From Hyalangium versicolor (GTDB lineage Bacteria; Myxococcota; Myxococcia; Myxococcales; Myxococcaceae): a stretch of 64,000 bases of DNA. Position 1 is the first letter of the stretch, and the number at the start of each line of letters is the position of its first letter. The stretch covers positions 124,001 to 188,000 of the forward strand of contig NZ_JAHXBF010000005.1 of the NCBI RefSeq assembly GCF_020103695.1, read 5' to 3'. Positions 42,701 to 51,808 of this stretch are shown in pieces. A model generated the notes under the pieces. The model did not search any database and was not told the DNA's origin. It was given only the letters and a program-made list of their open reading frames with translations. The position numbers and the translations under genes were made by a program.

Positions 42701-45399
42701 CCACCTCGAGCGCTGCCACGCTCTCGGTGGTTGCCCCCGCGGCGGTCGCGATCACCACGCAGCCCGCCGGCAAGACGGCCTACGTGGGCCAGACCGCGAC
42801 GTTCTCGGTCACGGCCACCGGTTCGCCGACGCTCATCTATCAGTGGCGCAAGAACGGGACGGCCATCTCCGGCGCCACCGGCGCCAGCTACACCACTCCG
42901 GTTCTCACCGCTGGCGACAACGGGACGAGCTACTCGGTGGTGGTGACGAACCCCGTCAACTCGGTGACCTCGGCTGCGGCCGCGCTCACGGTCAATGCCG
43001 CGATCGCGCCGACCATCACGCAGCAGCCGCTCAGTGTCTCCGTCCGGGCCAATGATCCCGTGAGCTTCTCCGTCACGGCCTCCGGCACGGCGCCGTTCAG
43101 CTATCAGTGGCAGTACAACGCCGCGAACATCGTCGGCGCGAATGGATCCACGTTCACCATCGCGCAGGTCCAGAACAGCGATGCGGGCAAGTACACGGTC
43201 GTCGTGAGCAACGCCGCGGGGAGCGCGGTGAGCGCCCAGGCGACGCTCACCATCGCCCCGCCTGGCACCAACCTGGCGCTGAACCAGACGGCCACGGCTA
43301 GCAGCACCCAGGGTGGAGGCCTCGAGGCGACCTATGCGACCGACGGTAACCTCACCACGCGGTGGGCTTCCGCCGGCGCGATCGATCCTTCCTGGCTCCA
43401 GGTCGACCTCGGCTCCGTGAAGGCCTTCAACACCGTGGTGCTCTACTGGGAGGCCGCCTACGCCACCCAGTACCAGATCCAGTACTCCAACGACGCGCAG
43501 AACTGGAACACCGCCGCCACCAACACGAACGGGCAGGGCAATGTCGAGACGGTGAGCTTCCCCACCGTCCAGGGCCGGTACCTGCGCATGTATGGCCAGG
43601 CGCGCGGCTCGACGTACGGCTACTCGCTGTACGAACTGCAGGCCTACAACGTGCCCCAGTGCGGCGGCTCGGGCGAGCGCTTCACGGTTCTGTCGAGCAC
43701 GCTCGTGAAGGACAACCAGAGCGGCCTCACGTGGCAGCGAGCCATGACGACCTACGCGGATCAGGGCGCGCAGTACACCCAGTCCATCGCCCAGACGTAC
43801 TGCTCCTCGCAGAGCATGCGCCTGCCCACTCAGGCCGAGGCGCTCGCCATCACCGGCACGAACTCGGCCGCCTGCGCGTTCCCGCTGCCGTGGAGCACGT
43901 GGACCTCGACCGCTGACTCGTCGGACGCGTCGCGCGCCGCCTTCGTCAGCTACACCGGCTCGTCGACCTGGCAGGTCGCGAACAACTACCCCGGCGGCGT
44001 GGTGTGCACCACCGGAACGACGTCCTCCGCGCCCACGATCACCACGCAGCCGACTGCCAAGACGGTGGCGGTGGGCCAGACCGCCACGTTCAGCGTGGCG
44101 GCGAGCGGGACCGGGACGCTGACCTACCAGTGGCGCAAGAACGGCACCGCCATCTCGGGGGCGACCGCGGCCAGCTACACCACTCCGGCGACCACGACGT
44201 CCGACAACGGCGCGCAGTTCACCGTCGCCGTCTCCAACTCGGGCGGGACGGTGGTCAGCAACGCCGCCACCCTCACCGTGACCGGCGGCACCTCCTGCAC
44301 CGCGGCCCCCTCGACCCCGGGGACACTCTCCGCGACGGCCAACTCCTCCGCTCAGGTCTCGCTGTCGTGGGGCGCGAGCACAGCCGGCTCGGGCTGCGTT
44401 GTCACCTACGACGTCTTCCGGTCGACGACCTCCGGCTTTACGCCTGGCACCGGCAACCAGATTGCCACCGGGCAGACCGGCACGACGTACCAGGACGGCA
44501 CGGTTGCTGCCTCGACCACGTACTACTACGTCGTCAGGGCAGTGGACGCGGCAGGGTCCTCGGCCTCCTCGAACCAGGCGAACGCGACCACGCCGGGCGG
44601 CTCCACGGGGACGTTGATCTCGCAGGGGAAGACGGCGGTGGTGTCGTCGGTCGAGGTGGGCGATGCGGCCGGCGCGGTGGACGGCAACCTGGGAACGCGG
44701 TGGGGCAGCGCCTTCACCAACAGCGAGTGGATCTACGTGGACCTGGGCGCCAGCTCGACGATCAGCCGGGTGGTGCTGACCTGGGAGGCGGCCTACGCGA
44801 CCGGCTACCAGATCCAGACGGCGAGCAGCACGTCCGGCCCGTGGACGAACATCTACTCGACCACGACGGGTGACGGCGGCACCGATGATGTCACCGTGTC
44901 GGGCAGCGGCCGTTACGTGCGCGTCAACCTCACGCAGCGCGCGCTGACTGCCTACGGCTACTCCCTCTGGGAGTTCCAGGTGTACGGCACGACGTCGGCC
45001 CCCTCGGGGACGCTGCTCTCGCAGGGGAAGACGGCAGTGGTGTCGTCGGTCGAAGTGGGCGATGCGGCCAGCGCAGTGGACGGCAACCTGGGAACGCGGT
45101 GGGGCAGCGCCTTCACCAACAGCGAGTGGATCTACGTGGACCTGGGTGCCAGCTCGACGATCAGCCGGGTGGTGCTGACCTGGGAGGCGGCCTACGCGAC
45201 CGGCTACCAGATCCAGACGGCGAGCAGCACGTCCGGCCCGTGGACGAACATCTACTCGACCACCACGGGAGACGGCGGCACCGATGACGTCACCGTGTCT
45301 GGCAGCGGCCGCTACGTGCGCGTCAACCTCACGCAGCGCGCGCTGACTGCCTACGGCTACTCCCTCTGGGAGTTCCAGGTGTACGGCTCTCAGCCGTGA
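39757..45399 (+). CDS. Secreted GH2-like enzyme with Ig-like, discoidin, DUF1566-like and FnIII domains
   Basis: A 1880-residue protein with signal peptide and lipobox-like FFAC (residue ~30). The first ~700 residues are a GH2-type glycoside hydrolase: sugar-binding jelly roll (FDDSSWSQVGIPHG, 70-220), Ig-like domain, then a TIM barrel (AAGGGNLWRPGH, DRSHPSILSWESNN, WGSEYWG), with the general acid position reading NN instead of NE. Then repeated Ig-like domains (about 890-1160, and 1420-1500, motif ISGATGASYTTPA), a discoidin (F5/8C) domain, a DUF1566/Lcl-like region (GLTWQRAMTTY), a fibronectin III domain and two almost identical C-terminal discoidin domains. It is a polysaccharide-degrading surface enzyme; exact sugar unknown. 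AGGAGAG precedes the start. Confidence 0.85.
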   Translation: MKKTSRITGWFSLQSRLLLAAGLLPLFFACGEPGDNPEGTAAVSTQALAPPTSERVTIDLSAGMPGQNRWRYLKGQDSTTYASPTFDDSSWSQVGIPHGANYLTTFLNTVSGGGDGYLDGGTQWYRLKFTLGTQYANSKVLVEFEGAHTGAQVYINGTLLPGISEVPGSSQASHVIGFLPFIVDLTPYVTANGTTQNVIAVRVARGAAWFRNPGFSGAFRFGQAEAGLYRPAKMFITNKVRIPRNVYSNQKTWGTHVTTVSIVPSTTSTAKAESAVVAVQTNVLNETTSTQQVTLTTQIVDANGTLVVAAPPITQSVAPMTPSTFPSSPTAMFDQRITVPNPTLWYPNNSTYGKPYLYKVFHVVSVNGVVVDSTQTTLGIRVITWDKNFPYFNGHAMYLWGGSSRYDYPALGSSVPEEQQWRELELFAAGGGNLWRPGHSSSSEEFVDAADAYGVMIVQPSGDGENGFNTPAAEDVTLKKELHRDMIIRDRSHPSILSWESNNGVTNRTVGAALIAINQQWDPINTRVAADRTPDPENGYILGCTLEGCEVGVKNQFPNNPAWGSEYWGNGHARGLAYDYEVAFLAPFLNDWRKSKQANAFGMVQWYFADTPGETGLFAEYQQYRGTAQEATYSNSVRSIGSSAVDANRFPKLLYYAYKAAWTPFSLKPVVKLGHHWNRSGQVSVNAFSNCPSVRLRINGADQGTKTPNPWNSDSNSNLTQSTTLLPFQANWNVAFAAGTLLAECLDQFGTVVATDKLVTAGAAAKVVLKAVPNVVRPDGTSFAVTANGSDAAFVVAEVQDANGNVVPTAANLLTFSVSGPATYLGGTQQYVSSGSNAYSTSGGRSSVNYHSPGDPELQAEGGLAKIALLSQFTTGTVTVTATSPGLTAGTASYTIQAVPSFQPPASAPTIILQPSSTAVTSGQPATFTVTATGTAPMTFQWSRNGTAISGATGASYTTPATTSADNNASFTVKITNSLGSATSSAATLSVVAPAAVAITTQPAGKTAYVGQTATFSVTATGSPTLIYQWRKNGTAISGATGASYTTPVLTAGDNGTSYSVVVTNPVNSVTSAAAALTVNAAIAPTITQQPLSVSVRANDPVSFSVTASGTAPFSYQWQYNAANIVGANGSTFTIAQVQNSDAGKYTVVVSNAAGSAVSAQATLTIAPPGTNLALNQTATASSTQGGGLEATYATDGNLTTRWASAGAIDPSWLQVDLGSVKAFNTVVLYWEAAYATQYQIQYSNDAQNWNTAATNTNGQGNVETVSFPTVQGRYLRMYGQARGSTYGYSLYELQAYNVPQCGGSGERFTVLSSTLVKDNQSGLTWQRAMTTYADQGAQYTQSIAQTYCSSQSMRLPTQAEALAITGTNSAACAFPLPWSTWTSTADSSDASRAAFVSYTGSSTWQVANNYPGGVVCTTGTTSSAPTITTQPTAKTVAVGQTATFSVAASGTGTLTYQWRKNGTAISGATAASYTTPATTTSDNGAQFTVAVSNSGGTVVSNAATLTVTGGTSCTAAPSTPGTLSATANSSAQVSLSWGASTAGSGCVVTYDVFRSTTSGFTPGTGNQIATGQTGTTYQDGTVAASTTYYYVVRAVDAAGSSASSNQANATTPGGSTGTLISQGKTAVVSSVEVGDAAGAVDGNLGTRWGSAFTNSEWIYVDLGASSTISRVVLTWEAAYATGYQIQTASSTSGPWTNIYSTTTGDGGTDDVTVSGSGRYVRVNLTQRALTAYGYSLWEFQVYGTTSAPSGTLLSQGKTAVVSSVEVGDAASAVDGNLGTRWGSAFTNSEWIYVDLGASSTISRVVLTWEAAYATGYQIQTASSTSGPWTNIYSTTTGDGGTDDVTVSGSGRYVRVNLTQRALTAYGYSLWEFQVYGSQP
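44607..45399 (+). repeat. 399-bp tandem duplication (two discoidin domains)
   Basis: The units 44607-45005 and 45006-45399 match almost base for base; the GCAGGGGAAGACGG anchor recurs at 44622 and 45021. Each codes a 133-residue discoidin module. Differences are few and mostly synonymous, so the duplication is recent or kept uniform by gene conversion. Confidence 0.9.
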
Positions 45400-45407
45400 T
45401 GATGGGG

Positions 45408-45439
45408 AAGCTCCCCGCGCAATCTCGCGCGGGGAGCTT
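45408..45439 (+). terminator. Perfect 13-bp hairpin terminator after the GH2 gene
   Basis: AAGCTCCCCGCGC pairs perfectly with GCGCGGGGAGCTT around the loop AATCTC, nine bases past the stop codon. Only a weak T-run (TTGTTCC) follows. It lies between this gene and the convergent outer-membrane protein gene. Confidence 0.8.
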
Positions 45440-45506
45440 GTTCCTGCCGCCGCGCGTGGTTCGGAGGAGCGGCGGCAGATGAGGGTCCTGGGGTGACGGC
45501 AACCTG

Positions 45507-46766
45507 TCAGTGCCAGGTACCGACGCCGACGCCCCAGCCGAAGTAGAGGTGCGAAACGTCGATGCAGCCGCTGATGCGCCACGAGGTCTCGGGCGACGTC
45601 AGGCCGAAGACGGACCAGCGGAACAGACGTACCTCGGCCCCCGCGGTGCCATGCACGCGGGGGCCGATATGTTCGAAGCGGCTGGGCTCGAGGTAGCTGC
45701 CGGCGCGCACCTGCAGCCGGTTCTCGATGGGCTCGATCTCGGCGCCGACGCGGGGCGAAACCACGACATGGCGCCCGGAGTGCTCGATCTGCTGTGACAT
45801 GAAGGACTCGAAGCCGATGGCATTCGAGGCCGCGCCGCTGATGAGCACCGAGCCGGTCAGGAGCAGCTTCGTACGTGGCAGGGCCTTGAATTGCTCGGCA
45901 CGGTCCGGCCCCCACGGGAGCTGGAGAGGACGGGAGCCGAACTGGTAGGCAAGGCCCGCCTCGATCTCCCAGGGAAGCCTGATGGAGGAGGGCAGGTAGA
46001 GGTTGGCGACCCTCACGTTGCCCGCGTCGTCCGTGGTAGCCGGACCGCTGGGATCGAGCCGACCGTGGACAGGGGCCCGAAACGAAAGGGCCGCACGCAG
46101 CGGCAGGGCCAGCGGAGTCCATACGGCGCCGGCCTCGGCGCTGGCGCCGATCATGGTGGCGAGTTCGCTGTCGATGCCTGCATCGGAATCGATGACGAGA
46201 GAGACCGCGCGCAGGCCGACGCCCACCGCCAGTTCGCCGTCGAGCAAACTGCGTGCGACCTGAAGCTGGAAGCGACTCGCGTGCAGCAGGAGCATCTGCC
46301 CGTTCGCGTCCTGGCCCAGCGTGTAGGCTTGCAGAGAGGCGAGCCCTCCAACTCCCCAGGGGCCCCACTGGACCAGGCCTCCGAGCTGGGTGAAGACGAA
46401 GTCCTTGTAGGTGAAGCCCACCGAGCCGTTGTTGTCGAAGTCGGTGTTGCCCACCGAGCTGGGAAAGGTGAAGCCCAGCGACAGGTCGTAGTCGACGTGT
46501 TTTGTCGAGTAGAGCGAGCGCAGGGCCGGAGCGGCCGTGTTGACGCCCATGCCCTCGACGCCCTCCGCGATGGGAGCATACGCGCCGGCCAGGCCCGTCA
46601 TCCGCACCGGCGCCAGCACCGGCCCCTGGAATACGTCGATCGCGTAGTTCGAGCTGGTCAGTGGCGGGTTGTCCGCGAGCGCCACGGGGCTGGTGGCAAG
46701 CACGGCAACGACCGCGATCGGGGCGATGGATGATGAGCGGGTCGAGAGCATGATGGTGCGGCTCAC
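45507..46766 (-). CDS. Outer-membrane beta-barrel protein
   Basis: A 419-residue protein with signal peptide (VALADN). The first ~90 residues after it (GLAGAYAPIAEGVEGMGVNTAAPALRSL) are the signature of FadL/OmpP1-type barrels, which take up hydrophobic molecules, and the rest is alternating beta strands ending in an aromatic pair (GVGTWH), as in barrel proteins assembled by BamA. Start codon overlaps the stop of the upstream polytopic gene (ATGA), so both belong to one minus-strand operon. Substrate unknown. Confidence 0.75.
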   Translation of the reverse strand: MSRTIMLSTRSSSIAPIAVVAVLATSPVALADNPPLTSSNYAIDVFQGPVLAPVRMTGLAGAYAPIAEGVEGMGVNTAAPALRSLYSTKHVDYDLSLGFTFPSSVGNTDFDNNGSVGFTYKDFVFTQLGGLVQWGPWGVGGLASLQAYTLGQDANGQMLLLHASRFQLQVARSLLDGELAVGVGLRAVSLVIDSDAGIDSELATMIGASAEAGAVWTPLALPLRAALSFRAPVHGRLDPSGPATTDDAGNVRVANLYLPSSIRLPWEIEAGLAYQFGSRPLQLPWGPDRAEQFKALPRTKLLLTGSVLISGAASNAIGFESFMSQQIEHSGRHVVVSPRVGAEIEPIENRLQVRAGSYLEPSRFEHIGPRVHGTAGAEVRLFRWSVFGLTSPETSWRISGCIDVSHLYFGWGVGVGTWH

Positions 46767-48184
46767 GGGCTGAGGGATGGCTCCTCTGCCTGGGGTGGCC
46801 CCTCGTGCATCGCCCGCGCGAGCTCACCCACGAGCGACACGAAGGCGATGGCTCCACCCACCAGGGCGAACACCAGGGGAAGCGCGAGGATCACCACCTC
46901 GGTGGCACCGCGCGTCGTGGAGATGACGAGCTTGAAGATCATGCTGGAGAACCCGGCAATGCCCAGGGTCCAACCCACCCACTGCGCTCGGCTCGCCAGC
47001 TCGGAGGCCTTCAGCACCCCCGCGGCCTGGTGGAAGGACGCCAGGAGGAACAGCAAGGCCACCAACCCGGCGGTCTGCGCGCCAGCCTCTACCCACGGCG
47101 CCTGGTCCATATAGGTGAACGCAGCTGAAACGCTCCCGGACAGCCGGAAGATGAGGATGACCGCCCAGACATCGAACACGCCTCCCGTGAGCCCGAGCCC
47201 GAGCGCGCTTCGCGCGTGTCCGCGCGCTCCAGAGGACTCGGGAATTTTCGAGTAGCCGAACAGTCCGACGAGCGCGGCGAGGCCGCAGGCGAGCGTGCCG
47301 AGGGTCATCACCTTGAGCAGTCCCAGGCTCGGCTCCTGCTCACCGGAGCGCGAGGCCAGGAACAGCAGCGGAGTCCCGATCAGCATCACGGCGATGCGCG
47401 CCAGGAGCGCACCTCGGTAGAGTGTCAGGCCTTCAGACGCGGCTCTCCACTCCGGCGAACTGGCGCGCTTCAGTTCCGCGACGAGTCCGTCCCGCGCACG
47501 CAACAGCCTGGAGCGGGAGAGGAAGAACACCGCCGCGAGCACCAGCGTCGAGGAGTACGACAGTGCATCCCTGACGTATGGGAGCCAGAGCCCGCCGGGA
47601 CGATCCTGAAGCGGGACCTCTATCAGGGACCGCCAGTACGTTCCCACGAGGGCTCCCGCGATGGAGAAGAGGAGAGCAACCCCCCCGGGGATGAGGGGAA
47701 AACGGAAACCCCATGCCTTCGCTCCTGTCCCCAAACCCGCCAGGAGCAGCCCCCAGCTTCCATAAAAGAGCACGTAGGCGAGGACGGTGAGCGGCGACGT
47801 CAGAAAGGACGGGGTCCGCAGCGCCGCCAGCAGGGCCACCATGTTGAACACAGCCAGGAGTCCCCGTCCCACGAAGAACATGGCCGCGGCGGTGGCGAGG
47901 CGGCGGTGCGGTGGGGTCGATGCGGAAGCCAGCCGCAGCGACACGAAGGCGAACACGCTCATCACGCAGATGTCCGCGAGCGCGTTGAACCCCCAGATGG
48001 GGCGCATCCACCGCTCGAAGGTCTCGGACGGCAGGGAGAACATGTACCAGTTGAGCACCCGGATCAGCAGAGAGACTCCCGTCTCGACCACGAGGGTCCA
48101 GAACGCGAGCCTCATCGCAGGGGCGAGGCGAGCGACAGCGGCTGTGTCCGCTGAGGGATCAGGTGAGGGGACGGACTCGGTCAT
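46763..48184 (-). CDS. Polytopic membrane protein of unknown function
   Basis: A 473-residue protein with GAGGAG at good spacing before ATG. About ten to twelve hydrophobic helices span nearly the whole length, and the middle carries a cytoplasmic-like segment (SRSRLLRARDGLVAELKRASSPEW). No transporter family signature was recognised. Co-transcribed with the outer-membrane barrel gene (ATGA overlap), it may be the inner-membrane half of an export or uptake system. Divergent from the polysaccharide-lyase gene. Confidence 0.65.
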   Translation of the reverse strand: MTESVPSPDPSADTAAVARLAPAMRLAFWTLVVETGVSLLIRVLNWYMFSLPSETFERWMRPIWGFNALADICVMSVFAFVSLRLASASTPPHRRLATAAAMFFVGRGLLAVFNMVALLAALRTPSFLTSPLTVLAYVLFYGSWGLLLAGLGTGAKAWGFRFPLIPGGVALLFSIAGALVGTYWRSLIEVPLQDRPGGLWLPYVRDALSYSSTLVLAAVFFLSRSRLLRARDGLVAELKRASSPEWRAASEGLTLYRGALLARIAVMLIGTPLLFLASRSGEQEPSLGLLKVMTLGTLACGLAALVGLFGYSKIPESSGARGHARSALGLGLTGGVFDVWAVILIFRLSGSVSAAFTYMDQAPWVEAGAQTAGLVALLFLLASFHQAAGVLKASELASRAQWVGWTLGIAGFSSMIFKLVISTTRGATEVVILALPLVFALVGGAIAFVSLVGELARAMHEGPPQAEEPSLSP

Positions 48185-48362
48185 GGGGTGCTCCTCGATG
48201 GAGGGGGAGTCCTACCACCAGGCCACGCAAGATGAGGCTGTGGACAATTACCGCAGGCTTGTCATGACTTTTATATTAGACTTGATTTCCTTGTTTACGT
48301 CTGGTTTGAAAGCGGTTGCGGGCAAGACCCGTGAGCAGCCGTTCTCTTCCCCCCGGAGAGCC

Positions 48363-49130
48363 ATGAACTTCAAAAAATTCAGCATTGCTGGCGGTATCGC
48401 CCTTTTCGCGTTCGGCCTGGTGGCGGAGGCCGCCTACATCTTCCACAACACGGGGACCGTCTCTGGCTGGAACTCGATCAACAGGGAGCACAACGGCTCG
48501 GTCAACGAGGTGACGAATGTCACCTACGAGGGACCGACGGCCATCAAGGTGACCCAGATCTACGATCCCTCGTACACAGGCCGCTATCACTCCGAGGTCG
48601 TGAAGAACAACGTGTATCGTCGCGGTGATACCGGCTTCTATGGCTTTGCGTTCCGGCTGCAAGCCGACTGGCAGTTCCAACCCCAGTCGTACAACATCGC
48701 CCAGTTCATCGCGGATTTCTCCGACACCGGCTGCGATGACTACATGCCGTCCAGCATGATCTGGCTCCAGGGCAATCAGCTCTACACGCGCGTCAAGTCG
48801 GGCTCTATCTGCAGCCAGAAGACCGTCACGTTCGGCAGCCTCGCCACCGTCACGGCGGGCGAGTGGCACAAGATCGTGATCCAGGCGAAGTGGGCGAGCG
48901 ACAACACCGGCTTCTACAAGGTCTGGTACGACGGCACGAAGATCCTCGAGCAGTACAACCTGCCCACCACCGTCTCCGATGACCGGTACTTCCAGTTCCG
49001 CGTCGGCCTCTACGCGAACGGCTGGCACGACAGCGGGTACATGCAGGGCAGCCAGGGCACCCGCAGCATCTGGTTCGATGAGATCGGCGCGGGTACGACG
49101 TTCGCCGACGCCGACCCCGATCAGTGGTAG
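48363..49130 (+). CDS. Secreted polysaccharide lyase (glucuronan-lyase-like)
   Basis: A 255-residue protein with a signal peptide (residues 1-23, AEAAY). GGAGA precedes ATG 48363. The mature part is a beta-jelly roll: YHSEVVKNNVYRRGDTGFYGFAFRLQADWQFQPQ, IAQFIADF, EWHKIVIQAKW, FRVGLYANGWHDSG, IWFDEI. That concave-face pattern (Q-F, W-x-x-x-x-Q...KxW, YxxG) is that of PL20/heparin-lyase-like families that cleave uronic-acid polymers by beta-elimination. It likely degrades glucuronan-type or related algal or bacterial polysaccharide. Single gene. Confidence 0.75.
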   Translation: MNFKKFSIAGGIALFAFGLVAEAAYIFHNTGTVSGWNSINREHNGSVNEVTNVTYEGPTAIKVTQIYDPSYTGRYHSEVVKNNVYRRGDTGFYGFAFRLQADWQFQPQSYNIAQFIADFSDTGCDDYMPSSMIWLQGNQLYTRVKSGSICSQKTVTFGSLATVTAGEWHKIVIQAKWASDNTGFYKVWYDGTKILEQYNLPTTVSDDRYFQFRVGLYANGWHDSGYMQGSQGTRSIWFDEIGAGTTFADADPDQW

Positions 49131-49167
49131 CCGCGATCCTGGGGTGATCGGCCTGGGCTTCGCCGTG

Positions 49168-49905
49168 TCAGGCGGCGAGGTGCCAGCGCAGGAAGCCCCG
49201 TGCGCGGTTCCACATGTCCGACCAGTCCTCCGAGCGCACGAAGTGGTCTGACTCGGGGTACTCGACGTATTCGACGTGCCGGCCCAGCCAGGGATGGTTG
49301 TCCCAGGATCTCTGGGCGAAGTCCCGGGCCCAATGGGCCGGCACCAGGTGGTCCCTTCCCGCATTCATCAGGAGCAGCGGATTGCGGGCGCAGTCCGCCG
49401 GGCGATGGACCGGCGCTTGCTGCATGAGTTGCCAGATCTCGTGCGTCATCGGCGCATCGCGGGGAGTCCAGTCCGGAGAGCCGAGGAGGGAGACCGTGGC
49501 CTGGACCCGCGAGTCCCAGGTCGCCACGGTCAACGCGGTGTATGCCCCCACGGAGACACCCGCGACCCCGATGGGGCCATGGCCCTCCCACAGGAGGTGA
49601 TCGATGACGCGAGACACATCCGGCGCGGCCTCGAGGATGAGGCGCAGGATGTTCTCGTGGTACGCCGACGGGCCGCCGTTGCCCATGTGGTCCGTCCAGC
49701 CGTCCCATCGCCTCCCGTGATGCGGGGCATCCACTCCCACCGCCGTCAATCCGGCGTCCGCGAGCATGTCCAGATCGTAGCGCTGATCGTCCGCGTTCGA
49801 TCTGAGCCCGTGCAGGAGGATGACGGCAGGGCCTGGGCGGGGCTCGTGATGCACCTTGAGCACCGGAATGCGTCCATCCACGGCGAAGCGGTAGTCGGGA
49901 GCCAT
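49168..49905 (-). CDS. Alpha/beta-hydrolase, esterase-like
   Basis: 245 residues from the MAPDYRF start; 38 codons further upstream are open but unlikely. The fold is a typical alpha/beta hydrolase: oxyanion loop VILLHGLRSN, nucleophile elbow AGVSVGAY (S118), acid in NAGRDHLVP and histidine in YPESDHF. Soluble and without signal peptide. Similar to esterase/YqjL-type hydrolases of small substrates, but substrate is unknown. Convergent with the lyase gene, and downstream of the CsgG-like gene on the same strand. Confidence 0.8.
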   Translation of the reverse strand: MAPDYRFAVDGRIPVLKVHHEPRPGPAVILLHGLRSNADDQRYDLDMLADAGLTAVGVDAPHHGRRWDGWTDHMGNGGPSAYHENILRLILEAAPDVSRVIDHLLWEGHGPIGVAGVSVGAYTALTVATWDSRVQATVSLLGSPDWTPRDAPMTHEIWQLMQQAPVHRPADCARNPLLLMNAGRDHLVPAHWARDFAQRSWDNHPWLGRHVEYVEYPESDHFVRSEDWSDMWNRARGFLRWHLAA

Positions 49906-49990
49906 GGGGAAATTGTGCCAGCGTGACAGGCCTGCGGTGAACGCCCCCCGGGTTCGGATGCCCGATAGTGAAAGAAAGCGAGTCGCGGCG

Positions 49991-51808
49991 TCACGGCTCG
50001 GTGGGAGCGCTTCCTCCATCGCCGGGTGGGAGGCACTGGGGGATGTAGTTCTTCAGGTAGCCCGCGAGGTCGCTCTTGCTGCCACCCAGCTCGAGGTAGC
50101 GCGGGGCGAACTCGTGGAACGTGGCGCAGTCGCCGAGGTTCGCGGAGGTCATCGCGGTGCTGATGAGGTGGTTGCGTAGGACATACACCGCCTTGGGCTC
50201 CTGTCCGCACTGCTTGTCCAGCTCGAGGAACATCTCGCGGGCGGCTTTGGCACCTTGGGTGATGAGGCGGCGGTTCTGTTCGTGGCCATAGCCCTCGCGA
50301 ATGCCTCGTTCATCGCAGTCCGCCAGGGCCTGGCTGTATTGGGTCCCCGCATTGTCGCGGGCATTGGGGCCCACCCCGAGCGCCGTCTTGATCTTGTTGC
50401 TGATGGATTGGAAGAAGTTGGAGGTGGGGAAGCGATCCAGGAAGAGCTGCCACTTCGCGATGGCCTCCTCCGTCCGGCCTCGGAGCATCAACGCGTTGCC
50501 GTGCAGTTCGAGCACCTGTCGCACACGGCGCTCCTGATCGGAGGGCTTCATGCGCTCGCTCTCCTGGAGGGCCTGGTCCAGGAGCTGGAAGCCCTCCTTC
50601 AGGGCGGTGGGATCCTGGTCCGCCAGCGTGGGCCCCATCTGAGAGAGATCCGAGCCCTCTCGGAAGCGCCCCATCAAGAGGAACTCCGCCACGGTGAGCG
50701 CCGCGTCATCGTCGTACCGCAGGTAGCCGTACTTCGTCTGGCGCAGGAGATTCTCGTCCTCGGGTTGCAGGGTCAGACTCGAGTTCGGGGAGTAGGAGAT
50801 GCCGTTGACGACGGTGTGAAAGCGCCGGAAGTGCTCGGAGCACTCCTGGAGGTACGCTCGCGCCTGCTCGCGCCACTGCTGCATCAAGGCCAGCGCCTGA
50901 CTTTCGTGTCCGGGAAGGATGACGCCCGGGTATTTCGGCGCCAGGTGCGGTCGGAGGGCGTGGAGCAGAGACAGCATTCGAAGCTGCCGGTACCCCAGGA
51001 GCATGGAGGAGCCGGCCTCGTCGAGCTCGGACTGACGGTGGGATTCGAGGAACTGCTCGGCCCGCTGTCCGAGCGTCGTGTGCACATCGGAGAGGGCCTC
51101 AGTCCTTCGGGCCTCCGCGGCCTTGAGCCGGGCGAGGATCTGCTCATGGCGCTCGCGCGCGAGCAGGAACGTGGGGGCCTTGCTGACCACTGTGGCGAGC
51201 TGCTGGCTGGCCTCCTGGAGCTTGCCCTGATCCGCCAGATCGAGGCCCTTCGAGTAGCTCAGCAGGGTGTCCACGTCCGGAGTCCGGCTTCGCAGCCGAG
51301 GAGCCTGGGGGAGCTTCAGTTCCAGGCCCGTCAGGAACTTGTTCACCAACTGCTGCTGCAGATCGAAGAGCCGGTCCTTCAGGCCGGTGACCTGCTCTCC
51401 GAGGATGACGTTGCCGGACTTGTTCTCGACGAGCCGGATGTTGATGCGCAGCTGCGGAGCCATGGCGAGGAACGAGCCCGCCACCGTGTACTGTGCTCCG
51501 ACGAGCTGGCCAATCCGCACCGTCGTCTTCGCGTCGAAGTACTTGCTCCGCTGGAGCTTCTGCTCGTCGAGGATCTGCTGCAGCTTCTCGCGCTCCACGA
51601 GCTGGAGTTCCTTCACGGTGGACAGGTCCGTGACCATCATGTCCGCGAAGCCCTTCTGCAGCACGTCGAGCGAGGCGTCCCCGGTGTTGTTGTCGAAGTA
51701 GAGAACGGCGACCACGCGCTTGGAGGCCGTGCTCTCCGCGCGCGCCGAGAGCGCCGGGACGAGCAGACTCCAAAGGGTCAGGACCAGCAGGTGGGACGTT
51801 CGGGCCAT
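49991..51808 (-). CDS. CsgG-like secreted protein with long helical C-terminus
   Basis: A 605-residue protein with a signal peptide (LLVPALSARAES). Residues 30-165 match the CsgG-type fold (VAVLYFDNNTGDASLDVLQKGF, LQLVEREKLQ, TVRIGQLVGAQYTVAGSF), and the remaining ~440 residues form TPR-like helices with WRE, NHLISTAMTSANLGDC and short cysteine motifs. It is the larger paralogue of 12077-12835, with the same domain plus a long tail, so may be an outer-membrane-associated assembly or complex-scaffold protein. The start codon lies inside a hairpin shared with the upstream gene, see separate entry. Confidence 0.75.
   Translation of the reverse strand: MARTSHLLVLTLWSLLVPALSARAESTASKRVVAVLYFDNNTGDASLDVLQKGFADMMVTDLSTVKELQLVEREKLQQILDEQKLQRSKYFDAKTTVRIGQLVGAQYTVAGSFLAMAPQLRINIRLVENKSGNVILGEQVTGLKDRLFDLQQQLVNKFLTGLELKLPQAPRLRSRTPDVDTLLSYSKGLDLADQGKLQEASQQLATVVSKAPTFLLARERHEQILARLKAAEARRTEALSDVHTTLGQRAEQFLESHRQSELDEAGSSMLLGYRQLRMLSLLHALRPHLAPKYPGVILPGHESQALALMQQWREQARAYLQECSEHFRRFHTVVNGISYSPNSSLTLQPEDENLLRQTKYGYLRYDDDAALTVAEFLLMGRFREGSDLSQMGPTLADQDPTALKEGFQLLDQALQESERMKPSDQERRVRQVLELHGNALMLRGRTEEAIAKWQLFLDRFPTSNFFQSISNKIKTALGVGPNARDNAGTQYSQALADCDERGIREGYGHEQNRRLITQGAKAAREMFLELDKQCGQEPKAVYVLRNHLISTAMTSANLGDCATFHEFAPRYLELGGSKSDLAGYLKNYIPQCLPPGDGGSAPTEP

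Noticed and set aside
39826..46857. A 2343-codon minus-strand open frame
   Set aside because: It is antisense to the GH2-discoidin protein and the first part of the barrel gene. High G+C leaves shadow frames open; the sequence is arginine/histidine-rich and low in hydrophobic order, with no start site.
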